Assembly (NCBI GenBank): GCA_964512045.1
Contig: CAZEJK010000109.1
Span: 1 to 16,613, forward strand
Source: CAZEJK01 sp964512045
GTDB lineage: Bacteria > Acidobacteriota > Thermoanaerobaculia > Thermoanaerobaculales > Sulfomarinibacteraceae
Direction of reading: 5' to 3'
DNA length: 16,613 bases
The notes below the pieces were generated by a model that was not told the DNA's origin, did no database searches, and worked only from the letters and a program-made list of their open reading frames with translations. Each line of letters starts with the position of its first letter. The first letter of the stretch is position 1. Positions 1 through 7,337 of the stretch are shown here, one piece after another. A program made the translations under genes and the position numbers.

Positions 1-10
1 GTAACACTGA

Positions 11-34
11 CTCCGACCTCAGCTCAGGTCCGAG
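11..34. other. Imperfect hairpin near left edge
   Basis: GACCT at 15-19 pairs with AGGTC at 26-30 around a 6-base loop. After a C/C mismatch, CTC at 11-13 pairs with GAG at 32-34. No T-run follows on either strand, so a terminator role is only possible. Confidence 0.3.
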
Positions 35-148
35 ACTGTCACATCCGCAGCTGTGTTGAGAATCTGTGGCTGTGTTCACCTTCCGGTACCCGCTTGGCGA
101 CTGAAGACCGGCACAGCTTGGAAAATGGCAAGGCATGATGGTCGGAGA

Positions 149-167
149 CCGGATAACCGGAATCCGG
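149..167. other. Perfect inverted repeat, possible terminator stem
   Basis: CCGGAT (149-154) and ATCCGG (162-167) form a perfect 6-bp stem with a 7-base loop. It lies about 180 nt past the stop of the minus-strand gene ending at 347. There is no T-tract, so intrinsic termination is not shown. Confidence 0.35.
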
Positions 168-172
168 CCGTC

Positions 173-193
173 GGGGCCGGGACCGGGGCCGGG
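173..193 (+). other. Putative G-quadruplex motif
   Basis: Four G-tracts of 4, 3, 4 and 3 bases are separated by 2, 3 and 2 bases on the plus strand. They are made of a near-tandem 12-base unit (GGGGCCGGGACC, then GGGGCCGGGC). This meets the usual sequence rule for an intramolecular G-quadruplex. In a transcript of the gene ending at 347 it would read as C-rich. Confidence 0.45.
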
Positions 194-205
194 CTACGGC
201 TTCGT

Positions 206-340
206 CGCTCCTGCGAGTGAGACTGGGTGGCTTGGGTCGCGAGTACCCAACGTCGAGATGCTCACCGCTACGCGGGCGCGTGACCGGCAGCCTCGGAGCA
301 TCACTCTGGTTTCGGCCCGCGGCCGCGTTGGGTTGTCAGG
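206..340 (+). repeat. Dispersed intergenic repeat, left copy
   Basis: Bases 271-340 align without gaps to the reverse complement of 16467-16536 with 60 of 70 identities. Weaker similarity continues to about 206 (pairing with 16601), including GGGTGG and TACCYAAC blocks, and the total length is the same in both copies. The core starts 7 bases beyond the TAA of the minus-strand gene ending at 347. Read in that gene's direction it contains CGGCC-GCG-GGCCG, a 5-bp stem. The element type is not recognised. The sequence is non-coding as far as can be seen: differences between copies fall at all codon positions. Confidence 0.75.
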
Positions 341-356
341 GAGTGGTTACTCTCCC
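339..356. other. Hairpin spanning a stop codon
   Basis: GGGAG (339-343) pairs with CTCCC (352-356) around an 8-base loop that contains the TAA stop (349-347) of the helical-repeat gene. It sits directly before the left repeat core in transcript order, as another hairpin does before the right copy. It could help end transcription or stabilise the 3' end; no U-tract follows. Confidence 0.35.
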
Positions 357-1144
357 GGTCCCTCGTCGTCCGACTGCGACGTTGCGGCTTCCGAGGGTCG
401 GGTCCGCGACGTTCCTCTGGAGGCCAGCTTGTGAGCGGCCTCTCGAATCTCGGGATTGACGTCCGGCCTGGTCGCGATCGCTCGCCTATCCGACGGTCGG
501 AGCTGCACGAGGGCGCTGAGAGCCACCGGCACTGGTACTGCCCGAGACTCGGCGAGCCGGAACCTGACCTGGTAGCGTGTGCCCCACTTGTGATGACGGG
601 CAATCTCCTGGAACACCTCCGGCGCCAGATCCTGCTTGCCGATCATCACCAACACGTCGGTCTCCACGAGGCGTGGGTTGTCGAGCATCGCGACGATGAC
701 ACGGGTGTCGTTCGCTCGGGTCAGAGTGGGAATCAATGGACGATGAGCCAACCGAGCCAGCGCGACCTTTTCGCCCAAGCTCATGTCGACCATCCGTTGC
801 AGGAGCTTGCGCTCCGACTGGCGACGGATCAACGGCGGAGTCTTCGGCGCCTGTGCGATGTGCAACAGCGAAAGCCATGGGAGCGTCGCCAACAGGTTCA
901 TCGCTCGAGCGGCATTGATGTTGCGGAAACCGGCGAGCCGCTCCCGCACCACGTGCGACGAGAGCCACCGGGGCGTGTCGAGGATGCGCTCCGCGATCTG
1001 CACTGTACAGAACGGGTTGCGCAGGACCTCGAGGACCTCCTCGGGTTCCAGGTGGCCCGTCTCGACGACAGCAGCCAGCTCCTCGGTGCTCAGCTCCGAA
1101 AGCCGACCGTGTCGGGGCCGGTCCGTACGATCGCTCTCACTCAC
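347..1144 (-). CDS. Helical-repeat (HEAT/LRV-like) protein, unknown function
   Basis: This 265-residue protein has no signal peptide or membrane segment, so it is probably cytoplasmic. Residues 15-245 are a run of short amphipathic helices with recurring motifs of about 24 residues: LRNPFCT (41-47), RVIVAMLDNPRLVETD (148-163), WGTRYQVRFRLAESRAVP (187-204) and RAIATRPDVNPEIREAA (221-237). This resembles HEAT or leucine-rich-variant solenoids, which bind other proteins. The last 22 residues are a low-complexity Ser/Asp/Glu tail. The start is GTG at 1144, sharing GTGA with the TGA of the upstream protease gene, so translation is probably coupled. There is no clear ribosome binding site of its own. 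No catalytic residues are recognised. The tail ends 7 bases from the dispersed repeat. The coding call is good; the function is unknown. Confidence 0.75.
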   Translation of the reverse strand: MSESDRTDRPRHGRLSELSTEELAAVVETGHLEPEEVLEVLRNPFCTVQIAERILDTPRWLSSHVVRERLAGFRNINAARAMNLLATLPWLSLLHIAQAPKTPPLIRRQSERKLLQRMVDMSLGEKVALARLAHRPLIPTLTRANDTRVIVAMLDNPRLVETDVLVMIGKQDLAPEVFQEIARHHKWGTRYQVRFRLAESRAVPVPVALSALVQLRPSDRRAIATRPDVNPEIREAAHKLASRGTSRTRPSEAATSQSDDEGPGE

Positions 1145-4100
1145 AACGCATCAAACAGCATCCACACCACCAACGCCAGATCGGCTGCATCCGTGACCCC
1201 ATCATTGTTGGTATCTTCCTCGGAGCAGGCACCTCCTGGGGCACCGAAGATGTAGCTGGTCGTCGTGACCACATCTGCGAAGGTCAATGTTCCGGAGCAG
1301 TCGCTATCCCCTGAAGGATGGCTTCCCTCGGCCGTCACAGGACCGTCAGTAACGGTGTTCGAGTCGATGTGGCCAGCTCCATCGAGGGCGCGTACGCCAA
1401 ACCAGTAGTCGTGCCCGGGAGTCAGGCCACCAACCTCGGTCGAGAGCTCGTCGGTGGAAGCCACCGGGACGTTCCAGTTGACGGTGGCCGAGGTTGTCCC
1501 CGCGTACACCTCGTAGTCGATCGATCCAGTGCCGCAGGTGTCGTCGGCAGCACTCCAGGACACACGTGCCCTCGGTTCCCCACTGAGCGCAGCTGCCGAG
1601 GCGATGCCGGCGAATGTCGGACCGCTGCACGGACACGGCTCTGTGGTCTCGAGGCGGATGTCGTCGATCCACCAGCCGGGTCTGCTGACCGAGTAGTCAC
1701 AGACTAGACGAAACCGGAACCATACCGTCGGCTTTCCAGCCAATGCAGACAGGTCCACAGTGACCTGCTCGACACCGGACGACACTCCGTTCCATGCATC
1801 TCGGTCTGCGATCGGGGACTGGGCATAGCTGTTGATATGCCCGTTATAGCCACCAGAAAGAAACTCGCCACCGATGGCTGGATCTGTCACATCAAACCAT
1901 GAGGATCCGGCTGGATCCAGCGCCACCTCGAGAACCCCACCGTCATAGCCCGGCTCGAACTCGAAGTGATGAGCGAGCTCAAGGGTCGTTGTGCCGGATC
2001 CGATCTCGTGAGGTCCCGCGACAAGCCGGTCATCCTTGTCGGAGTCGTCGTCCGAGGAGTGCCAGGCGTGGGTGGGCGAGGGCGCGAGCGGATCCTCGAC
2101 GATCGACCAGTTCGTGCCGGTACCGGGAGACACGTCCGTGTCAACGGTCCAGTTGCCGGGACCGACCTCGACATTATCGTCGATCAGGAGAGAGAGATCG
2201 AGTGTCGTGAACGGAGCGCTCGGTCCGCCCACGCTGGTGTTCCCTGTCGCATCGGACGAGGCGACGCTCACCGTGTACTGAGTGCATGGCGTGAGGCCGT
2301 CCAAACTCAAGATGTGGCTCATGGTTCGATCCGTCGACGTCGCCACGATTGTGCCAGGAGAAGCCTGGACCTCGGAGGACGCCGGCTCATCGGTGGACCA
2401 GCTAACCATTGCGGTTGTAGCGTCGACATCGGTTACCGACAGACCAGTGATAGCGGGGCCGAGGCAGTCGATCGTGGCGGCGGCTGTCTTGACGACGTTC
2501 GCGCCTCCGAGGCCGTCGTCGGCGTCCACATACGTGACGGTGATCTCATCGTCATGGTTGACTGTCAGGTTCCCAGGGTCGTCCCCGAGGTGGAACGTCC
2601 CGTTCATTCGGCCGCTTCCAACCGGATCCTCGAGGAGCGTCAGGTCGAAGCCTCCCCCTCCTGACGAAGAGACCGAAACATCCACAGAACCCGCGGCGAC
2701 CAGATCGGCATCTGCCACCTGAACGGCTGCGCTGCCAGTACACGGATACCTGGTGGAGTCCAACGTCACCGTCCCGTTCGGATTTGCACACTGACCCGGC
2801 CCGCGGACATTGGTGACGGTGATGTCATCGAGGTAGAACCCCTCGAACTCGGCGCCAGGATCTGTGGAAAGGCGCCAGCGGATCTGGACCGTGTCACCGG
2901 AGTATGCGCTCAAGTCCGAGGCGTGCTCGGTCCACGGCCCCAGACTGCCGTTGCCGGTCGGCCCGTTGAATGCGCCGTGGCTCGCGTTGTACCCGCACGC
3001 ATTGACCGGTGGGTCCTGCGTCTCTGAAAAATCTCCCGGGTACCCGCCGCTGGGAGGCAGATCGAGCCATGTCGCGCCACCATCAGTGGTGAGCTCGACG
3101 ACGACCCCATCCCAATCGAGCTCAATGTTGTAGCGGGTCCAGTAGCGGAGCTCATGAGCCTGCCCAGCCTCGAGCACGAGCGGAGGCGTCATGACCCCCG
3201 CACAGGTCCCCGCGGGATAGCTTTCTCCCTCCACCGCCGAGTGGTAGGAAAACGCCCCACTGCCTGTGTGATTCTGCTGACTGGAGATCGTCCACGGCCA
3301 CTCGAGCTCGAGCCACGCAGCGGTATCGCCGCCATCATCAACGAAATCCGTGACCTCTGTTGCCGTCCCGACCCAGGGCGTGCCCTTGAGACGGATCAGG
3401 TTTGACTCGACGTTGCCTGCATTCGGGCCCGTACCGTCGCCGGTGGAGTCCTCCGCTCGGACCAGGTAGTAGTATGTGTGACCACTCTGGACAGAGAGAT
3501 CGGTGAACGACGTGGCGCCTGTTGTCGAGACCAGCGTTGCCGAAGATGGGTCGAACAGGGGGTCTGTGCTTCGATAAATGTTGTACTGCAAGTCCGGCCA
3601 GCTCGGGCAGCTGGAGGCGCCAGGGCGCCATGTCAGCTCCAGCGCGCACTGAGCGATCGAGGAAGGATTGCCGACGCCTTCGAGCCCGGCAAATGCAGGC
3701 TCCAGCGTGCAAGGTCCTGTGGATGTCGCCGCTGCACACTCGGATCGGGCGGAACGGTTGCAGCCGTTGTCGGCGACGACGCGGTACGCAGCGGTGAACC
3801 CACCGTAGGTCCGATCGTCCACGTACGAGGTGCTCGAGGCTTCACCGAGGTATGTGTAGGCGTCGGCCGGGCTGCTGCAGCCATCGGGCGCAACGTAGAC
3901 GTGATAGCGCGCCGCGCCGGCCACCGGATCCCAGACCAGCTCGATTCCTGAGGCACCGTTGTCGGTTGCCGCGATGCCCCCTGGTGTCGCAGGGATATTG
4001 TCTGCGCACTCCCCTGTCGAAGCCGCCACAGCGTAGCCCTGGCGCAGAGAGTTCAGTGCGATTCCGGTGCCGGGCACGCTATGCCCGATCACGCGGATGG

Positions 4101-6243
4101 TCCAGACGCCCGGCTCCGGGGTCTCCAGCCGGACGCTTTCAATCGGGTTGAGCCGGTCCGCACTTCCCTCCGTGACCGACCATCCCCCGTTGAAGACGTT
4201 GCCACGGTAGACTGCTCGGCTGGTTGGGGAGATCACCTCCAGGTCGAGGTCGTTGACCAGGTTGAGGGCCGCAGAGGTGGCGGACGGAGGATCCGACCAC
4301 GCCAGAGCGACTCGGAGCTCGTCGCTGCCGGCCGGAACGTCGACGTGCAGCTCTGCCGACTCCGCCGTCTCGAGGCCGTGGCGGTGGCGAACGTCCCAGT
4401 AGCGCACACGATCGGCGTCACCGGCGAAGTAGAGCGAGCCCTCGAGAAACGTCCGGCCCCAGCCCTGATCATTGGACGGGATGTCGGTCACCGTGCCGGC
4501 GCCATCGCTGCCGCTGATCTGGCCGAGAGGGGTTGCACCGCAGACCAGCACGGCCTTCATCAGGGCGCCGGACGGCGTCTGCTCGTCTTCTGTCGACTCC
4601 ACACCGAGGCGGGCGTAGCCCCTGGTGAAGTACTCGCGCAGCAACGCCAACGCACCTGCGGTTGTCGGCGTGGCCATCGATGTGCCGGTCTTGGTCGTCG
4701 TCGAGCACGACGATCCGCCATCGGCTGAACGGACGGACATGGCTGGCGTCACGACGTCCGGCTTGAGTCGGCCGTCGGCGGTGGGACCGCGGGACGAGCT
4801 ACCGTACATGGCATCGGCGCGGGTTGCGGCACCGCCGTTGGTCACACCGCCCACGGAGACGATGTTCTTGGCTGAGGCCGGCGATCCCACCGAAGAGTCA
4901 CCGGGAGAGCTCCCGGAGTTGCCCATCGCGACCGTGAACACGATGTCCTCCAGCCGCCACATGATCTCGTCCATGTCCTGGGAGTCGCTGGTGTAGGTCG
5001 GCGTATCCGAACCCCAAGAGTTTGTGTGAACTCTCGCGCCTGTGGCGTACGCTTGCTCGAGAATTGGTGTGAGGTCCCCGCTGAGCCCTGCCAGGGAGCA
5101 GTTGAATCCCGAGGCTGTTCCGACATCCTGCATCACCAGCTGAACGCCGGGGGCCATCCCGTCACCGGTGTCGGAGTTGGCCAGGCCTCCGGTAGGATCC
5201 ACCAGGTTCGCCCGATTATCACCGCCCACCGTGCCGGAGACGTGAGTCCCGTGGTAGGAGCAGGCTCCCTCGTCTTGCGCTGTAGCACCGGGTATCACGT
5301 AGTAGGCTGGCACCTTGGCAGCTGGATCGATCGTGCCAGTATCTGGTGGCACCAGAGTTTGTGGAGCTGGGAAATCGCCTGAGCTGTACTCGAAAAAGCA
5401 CATTGTGCTGAGTCCTGAGTCCGCAACTGCGACGATCTGATCGTGACCGTACAGCCCGTGTCCCCACACCGTGGCGGACAACGGATACTGTCGCGGAACG
5501 GAAGCACTGGCCTCGGTCGGGCCGTTGCTGACGTCGTACGACTGCACCACCCACACCGAGTTGTCGTTGAGCAGTCTCGGTTCCGGCCGGTGCTGCACAG
5601 AAACCACCCTCGACTGCTGTGCCATGGCCGATGCCACGGTCTCGGCTTCGGCGTACGGAGCTATCAGGCGCACCAACGTTCCGTGAGCCCGAGGGTAGAT
5701 GCCCGTGACCTGAAAGCTCACGTTCGCCAGGGCCCGGGCGGCGCGCACCGTTTTCACCGCATTCGAGCCGGGCAGAAGCTGCACGTCGAGCGTCACCGGC
5801 ATCTTCGAATCGATCGGCGGCTCGGTAACCACTGGGGACTGTCGCTTGTACTCCGGAAGGTACGGACCGACCCAGCGGACGCGATCGAGTGAGCGTAACG
5901 TCAACGGCTCACCGTCCGGCAGCTCGACCAGATAGGCGTTGTTCGGAAGATAGTGATGCACTCGCGCCCCCTGGATCTGCAGGAGCTGCACGTCCGTGGC
6001 AGTGGGTGCGGAGCGCAGCTGCACGATGACTATCTCCGTTCCACTCCGAGCAGGGGGGATGCCGCCATCCACCGGATCGAATACCGCACCTATCAGCGCC
6101 ACTGTTCCGGGGTCCGATGCAACTCTCGACATCGCTTCGACGGTCTCGGCCGCTGCCGGGCGAGGTGCGACTGTACCCTCACCCCCAAACAGGATCGCGA
6201 CCAAAAATGACAGAGAAAACACCGACGTACGACTCAGCCCCAT
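1141..6243 (-). CDS. Secreted Kp43-like subtilisin protease with dockerin
   Basis: A 1700-residue exported serine endopeptidase. A signal peptide (1-33) precedes two inhibitor-I9-like propeptide halves (about 71-128 and 150-222). The S8 catalytic domain spans about 255-605, with Asp275 (ADSG), His331 (HGTH), oxyanion Asn442 (MGNSG) and Ser522 (GTSMATP). Next is a jelly-roll (about 640-742) like that of Kp43-type subtilases. Then come FnIII-like modules (about 752-842, 850-955, 1262-1348, 1540-1640) alternating with two MAM-like sandwiches (about 965-1146 and 1350-1533) and another beta-rich module (1150-1260). A two-loop dockerin ends the protein (1642-1700), with calcium loops D1646-D1657 and D1677-D1688. 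I chose ATG 6243 because GGAGG lies 4 bases upstream and a signal peptide follows at once. The open frame runs upstream to 6429, into ribF, without a signal-like sequence. It has its own candidate promoter. The substrate is unknown; the protein is probably active. Confidence 0.93.
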   Translation of the reverse strand: MGLSRTSVFSLSFLVAILFGGEGTVAPRPAAAETVEAMSRVASDPGTVALIGAVFDPVDGGIPPARSGTEIVIVQLRSAPTATDVQLLQIQGARVHHYLPNNAYLVELPDGEPLTLRSLDRVRWVGPYLPEYKRQSPVVTEPPIDSKMPVTLDVQLLPGSNAVKTVRAARALANVSFQVTGIYPRAHGTLVRLIAPYAEAETVASAMAQQSRVVSVQHRPEPRLLNDNSVWVVQSYDVSNGPTEASASVPRQYPLSATVWGHGLYGHDQIVAVADSGLSTMCFFEYSSGDFPAPQTLVPPDTGTIDPAAKVPAYYVIPGATAQDEGACSYHGTHVSGTVGGDNRANLVDPTGGLANSDTGDGMAPGVQLVMQDVGTASGFNCSLAGLSGDLTPILEQAYATGARVHTNSWGSDTPTYTSDSQDMDEIMWRLEDIVFTVAMGNSGSSPGDSSVGSPASAKNIVSVGGVTNGGAATRADAMYGSSSRGPTADGRLKPDVVTPAMSVRSADGGSSCSTTTKTGTSMATPTTAGALALLREYFTRGYARLGVESTEDEQTPSGALMKAVLVCGATPLGQISGSDGAGTVTDIPSNDQGWGRTFLEGSLYFAGDADRVRYWDVRHRHGLETAESAELHVDVPAGSDELRVALAWSDPPSATSAALNLVNDLDLEVISPTSRAVYRGNVFNGGWSVTEGSADRLNPIESVRLETPEPGVWTIRVIGHSVPGTGIALNSLRQGYAVAASTGECADNIPATPGGIAATDNGASGIELVWDPVAGAARYHVYVAPDGCSSPADAYTYLGEASSTSYVDDRTYGGFTAAYRVVADNGCNRSARSECAAATSTGPCTLEPAFAGLEGVGNPSSIAQCALELTWRPGASSCPSWPDLQYNIYRSTDPLFDPSSATLVSTTGATSFTDLSVQSGHTYYYLVRAEDSTGDGTGPNAGNVESNLIRLKGTPWVGTATEVTDFVDDGGDTAAWLELEWPWTISSQQNHTGSGAFSYHSAVEGESYPAGTCAGVMTPPLVLEAGQAHELRYWTRYNIELDWDGVVVELTTDGGATWLDLPPSGGYPGDFSETQDPPVNACGYNASHGAFNGPTGNGSLGPWTEHASDLSAYSGDTVQIRWRLSTDPGAEFEGFYLDDITVTNVRGPGQCANPNGTVTLDSTRYPCTGSAAVQVADADLVAAGSVDVSVSSSGGGGFDLTLLEDPVGSGRMNGTFHLGDDPGNLTVNHDDEITVTYVDADDGLGGANVVKTAAATIDCLGPAITGLSVTDVDATTAMVSWSTDEPASSEVQASPGTIVATSTDRTMSHILSLDGLTPCTQYTVSVASSDATGNTSVGGPSAPFTTLDLSLLIDDNVEVGPGNWTVDTDVSPGTGTNWSIVEDPLAPSPTHAWHSSDDDSDKDDRLVAGPHEIGSGTTTLELAHHFEFEPGYDGGVLEVALDPAGSSWFDVTDPAIGGEFLSGGYNGHINSYAQSPIADRDAWNGVSSGVEQVTVDLSALAGKPTVWFRFRLVCDYSVSRPGWWIDDIRLETTEPCPCSGPTFAGIASAAALSGEPRARVSWSAADDTCGTGSIDYEVYAGTTSATVNWNVPVASTDELSTEVGGLTPGHDYWFGVRALDGAGHIDSNTVTDGPVTAEGSHPSGDSDCSGTLTFADVVTTTSYIFGAPGGACSEEDTNNDGVTDAADLALVVWMLFDAL
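1144..1320 (-). other. Dockerin domain coding segment
   Basis: This segment encodes residues 1642-1700 of the subtilase. Two EF-hand-like 12-residue loops (DSDCSGTLTFAD and DTNNDGVTDAAD) are each followed by a hydrophobic helix, the type I dockerin plan. Dockerins bind cohesin modules; no cohesin is encoded in this window. Confidence 0.75.
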
Positions 6244-6273
6244 GGCCCCTCCGGCGCACCAGTTGCTCGCCCG

Positions 6274-6282
6274 AGTGTAGCA
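6274..6282 (-). promoter_or_regulatory. Extended -10 promoter for the protease gene
   Basis: On the minus strand TGC (6282-6280) is followed by TACACT (6279-6274), giving an extended -10 (TGnTANNNT). No good -35 is seen. Transcription would begin near 6267, leaving a leader of about 24 nt that contains the GGAGG site. It lies in the 112-bp gap after ribF and suggests that the protease gene can be transcribed apart from the upstream operon. Confidence 0.4.
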
Positions 6283-6355
6283 TCGCGGAACGTCGCAGCC
6301 GGTGCGTGGGATCACGTACGACCCTGGCTCGGACGACGGATGCGCGTACGCTGGC

Positions 6356-7330
6356 TCAGGCCGTGAGCGGGAGAACGAGCTCCTCGCCGTGGAGGGGATG
6401 ACGCGCAAACCAGTCACGGACCTGAGCAACGTCGTGGCCGATCTGCTCGGTCAGCTCGGTGACGCTCTCGAACCTCCGCTCCCCACGGATCCGGTACAGG
6501 AAGAAGAGCCGGACCTCCTCACCGTACATGTCCCGATCGATGTCGAGGACGTACGTCTCGACGCTTTCCTTCTGATCCTTGCTCACCGTCGGGCGGACGC
6601 CGATGTTGGTCACAGACGGCAGCACGTGGCCGAGCGAAGGAACGTAAGTGGCCGTGACGTAGACACCCGTAGCGGGGACGATCTCGTTCAGGATCCGTAA
6701 GTTGAGCGTTGGAAAACCCAGCTTCCGCCCAAGCCGTGCGCCCTCGCACACTCGACCGTCGAGGAAGTACGGACGGCTCAGCATCTCACGGGCGTGGCCG
6801 GCGGAACCCTTGACGAGCGCTTCGCGGATGCGGGTTGAGGAAACCGGCGCGCCCTGCCAATCCACAGACGCTGCACCGTGCGCCTCGAAGCCGAGCTCGT
6901 CGCCGAGGGAGCTGAGGAGGTGAACGGTGCCTTCGCGGTCGGCCCCGAACCGGAAGTTGCTGCCGATATGCACGCTCTGGATGCCAAGAGAGTCCACCAG
7001 CACATGTCGGATAAACCGCTCTGCGGTCATGCCAGCAAGAGTGCGCGTGAACGGCATGACCAGGGCCCAGTCGACATTCTCCGCCGCGAGCAGCTGCAGC
7101 TTCTGATCGAGATTGGTGAGCAGCCGGGGCGCCACATGCGGCCGGAGAAGGCGAACAGGGTGCGGATGGAAGGTCATGACCGCGACCGGAGCTGCGAGCT
7201 TCTCAGCCTTGGCTCTCGCTCCGCGCAAGATATGCCGATGGCCCAGGTGCACACCGTCGAAGTTCCCGATGCTCAGCACCGCCCCACGGGGAGCTCGAGG
7301 ATCACCGACTGGGTCTCGCGAGATCAGCAC
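6356..7330 (-). CDS. ribF: Bifunctional riboflavin kinase / FAD synthetase
   Basis: RibF phosphorylates riboflavin to FMN and adenylylates FMN to FAD in the cytoplasm. Numbering from GTG 7330 (324 residues), the N-terminal nucleotidyltransferase half shows GNFDGVHLGH (22-31), FHPHP (54-58) and SSTRIRE (164-170). The C-terminal kinase half shows EGARLGRKLGFPTLN (196-210), GVYV (222-225), NIGVRPT (242-248) and ETYVLD (259-264). The length is normal for the family. The frame is open to 7408, inside rimO. GTG 7330 is preferred because AGG (7338-7336, overlapping the rimO stop) lies 5 bases upstream; GTG 7336 is an alternative giving two more residues. It follows rimO at once, so translation is probably coupled. 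Confidence 0.95.
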   Translation of the reverse strand: MLISRDPVGDPRAPRGAVLSIGNFDGVHLGHRHILRGARAKAEKLAAPVAVMTFHPHPVRLLRPHVAPRLLTNLDQKLQLLAAENVDWALVMPFTRTLAGMTAERFIRHVLVDSLGIQSVHIGSNFRFGADREGTVHLLSSLGDELGFEAHGAASVDWQGAPVSSTRIREALVKGSAGHAREMLSRPYFLDGRVCEGARLGRKLGFPTLNLRILNEIVPATGVYVTATYVPSLGHVLPSVTNIGVRPTVSKDQKESVETYVLDIDRDMYGEEVRLFFLYRIRGERRFESVTELTEQIGHDVAQVRDWFARHPLHGEELVLPLTA

Positions 7331-7337
7331 GGACACC

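Larger units (their letters stand above)
1..346. other. Left intergenic region, no gene
   Basis: No credible coding region is seen here; the short open frames have no ribosome binding site and no recognisable protein. The stretch holds an imperfect hairpin at 11-34, a perfect hairpin at 149-167, a four-tract G-run at 173-193, and one copy of the inverted dispersed repeat at 206-340. All of it lies 3' of the minus-strand gene that ends at 347. Whatever gene lies to the left of the window is not visible. Confidence 0.6.

Noticed and set aside
206..340. Repeat core as a small conserved coding region (a shared frame reads GASLW-RPA-ALGC)
   Set aside because: The frame is kept only because the alignment has no gaps. 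Differences fall on all codon positions (4, 2 and 4), and there is no start codon or ribosome site.
431..1255. Long plus-strand frame (274 codons) opposite the helical-repeat gene
   Set aside because: It lies antisense to a better gene, has no ribosome site, and its product is Arg/His-rich with no motif; it is typical of GC-rich antisense frames.
1144..1320. Dockerin as evidence of a cellulosome
   Set aside because: There is no cohesin, scaffoldin or glycoside hydrolase in the window; dockerins occur in many non-cellulosomal bacteria.
6244..6429. Upstream extension of the protease frame into ribF
   Set aside because: It would overlap ribF, lacks a signal peptide, and the GGAGG site and signal peptide both point to ATG 6243.
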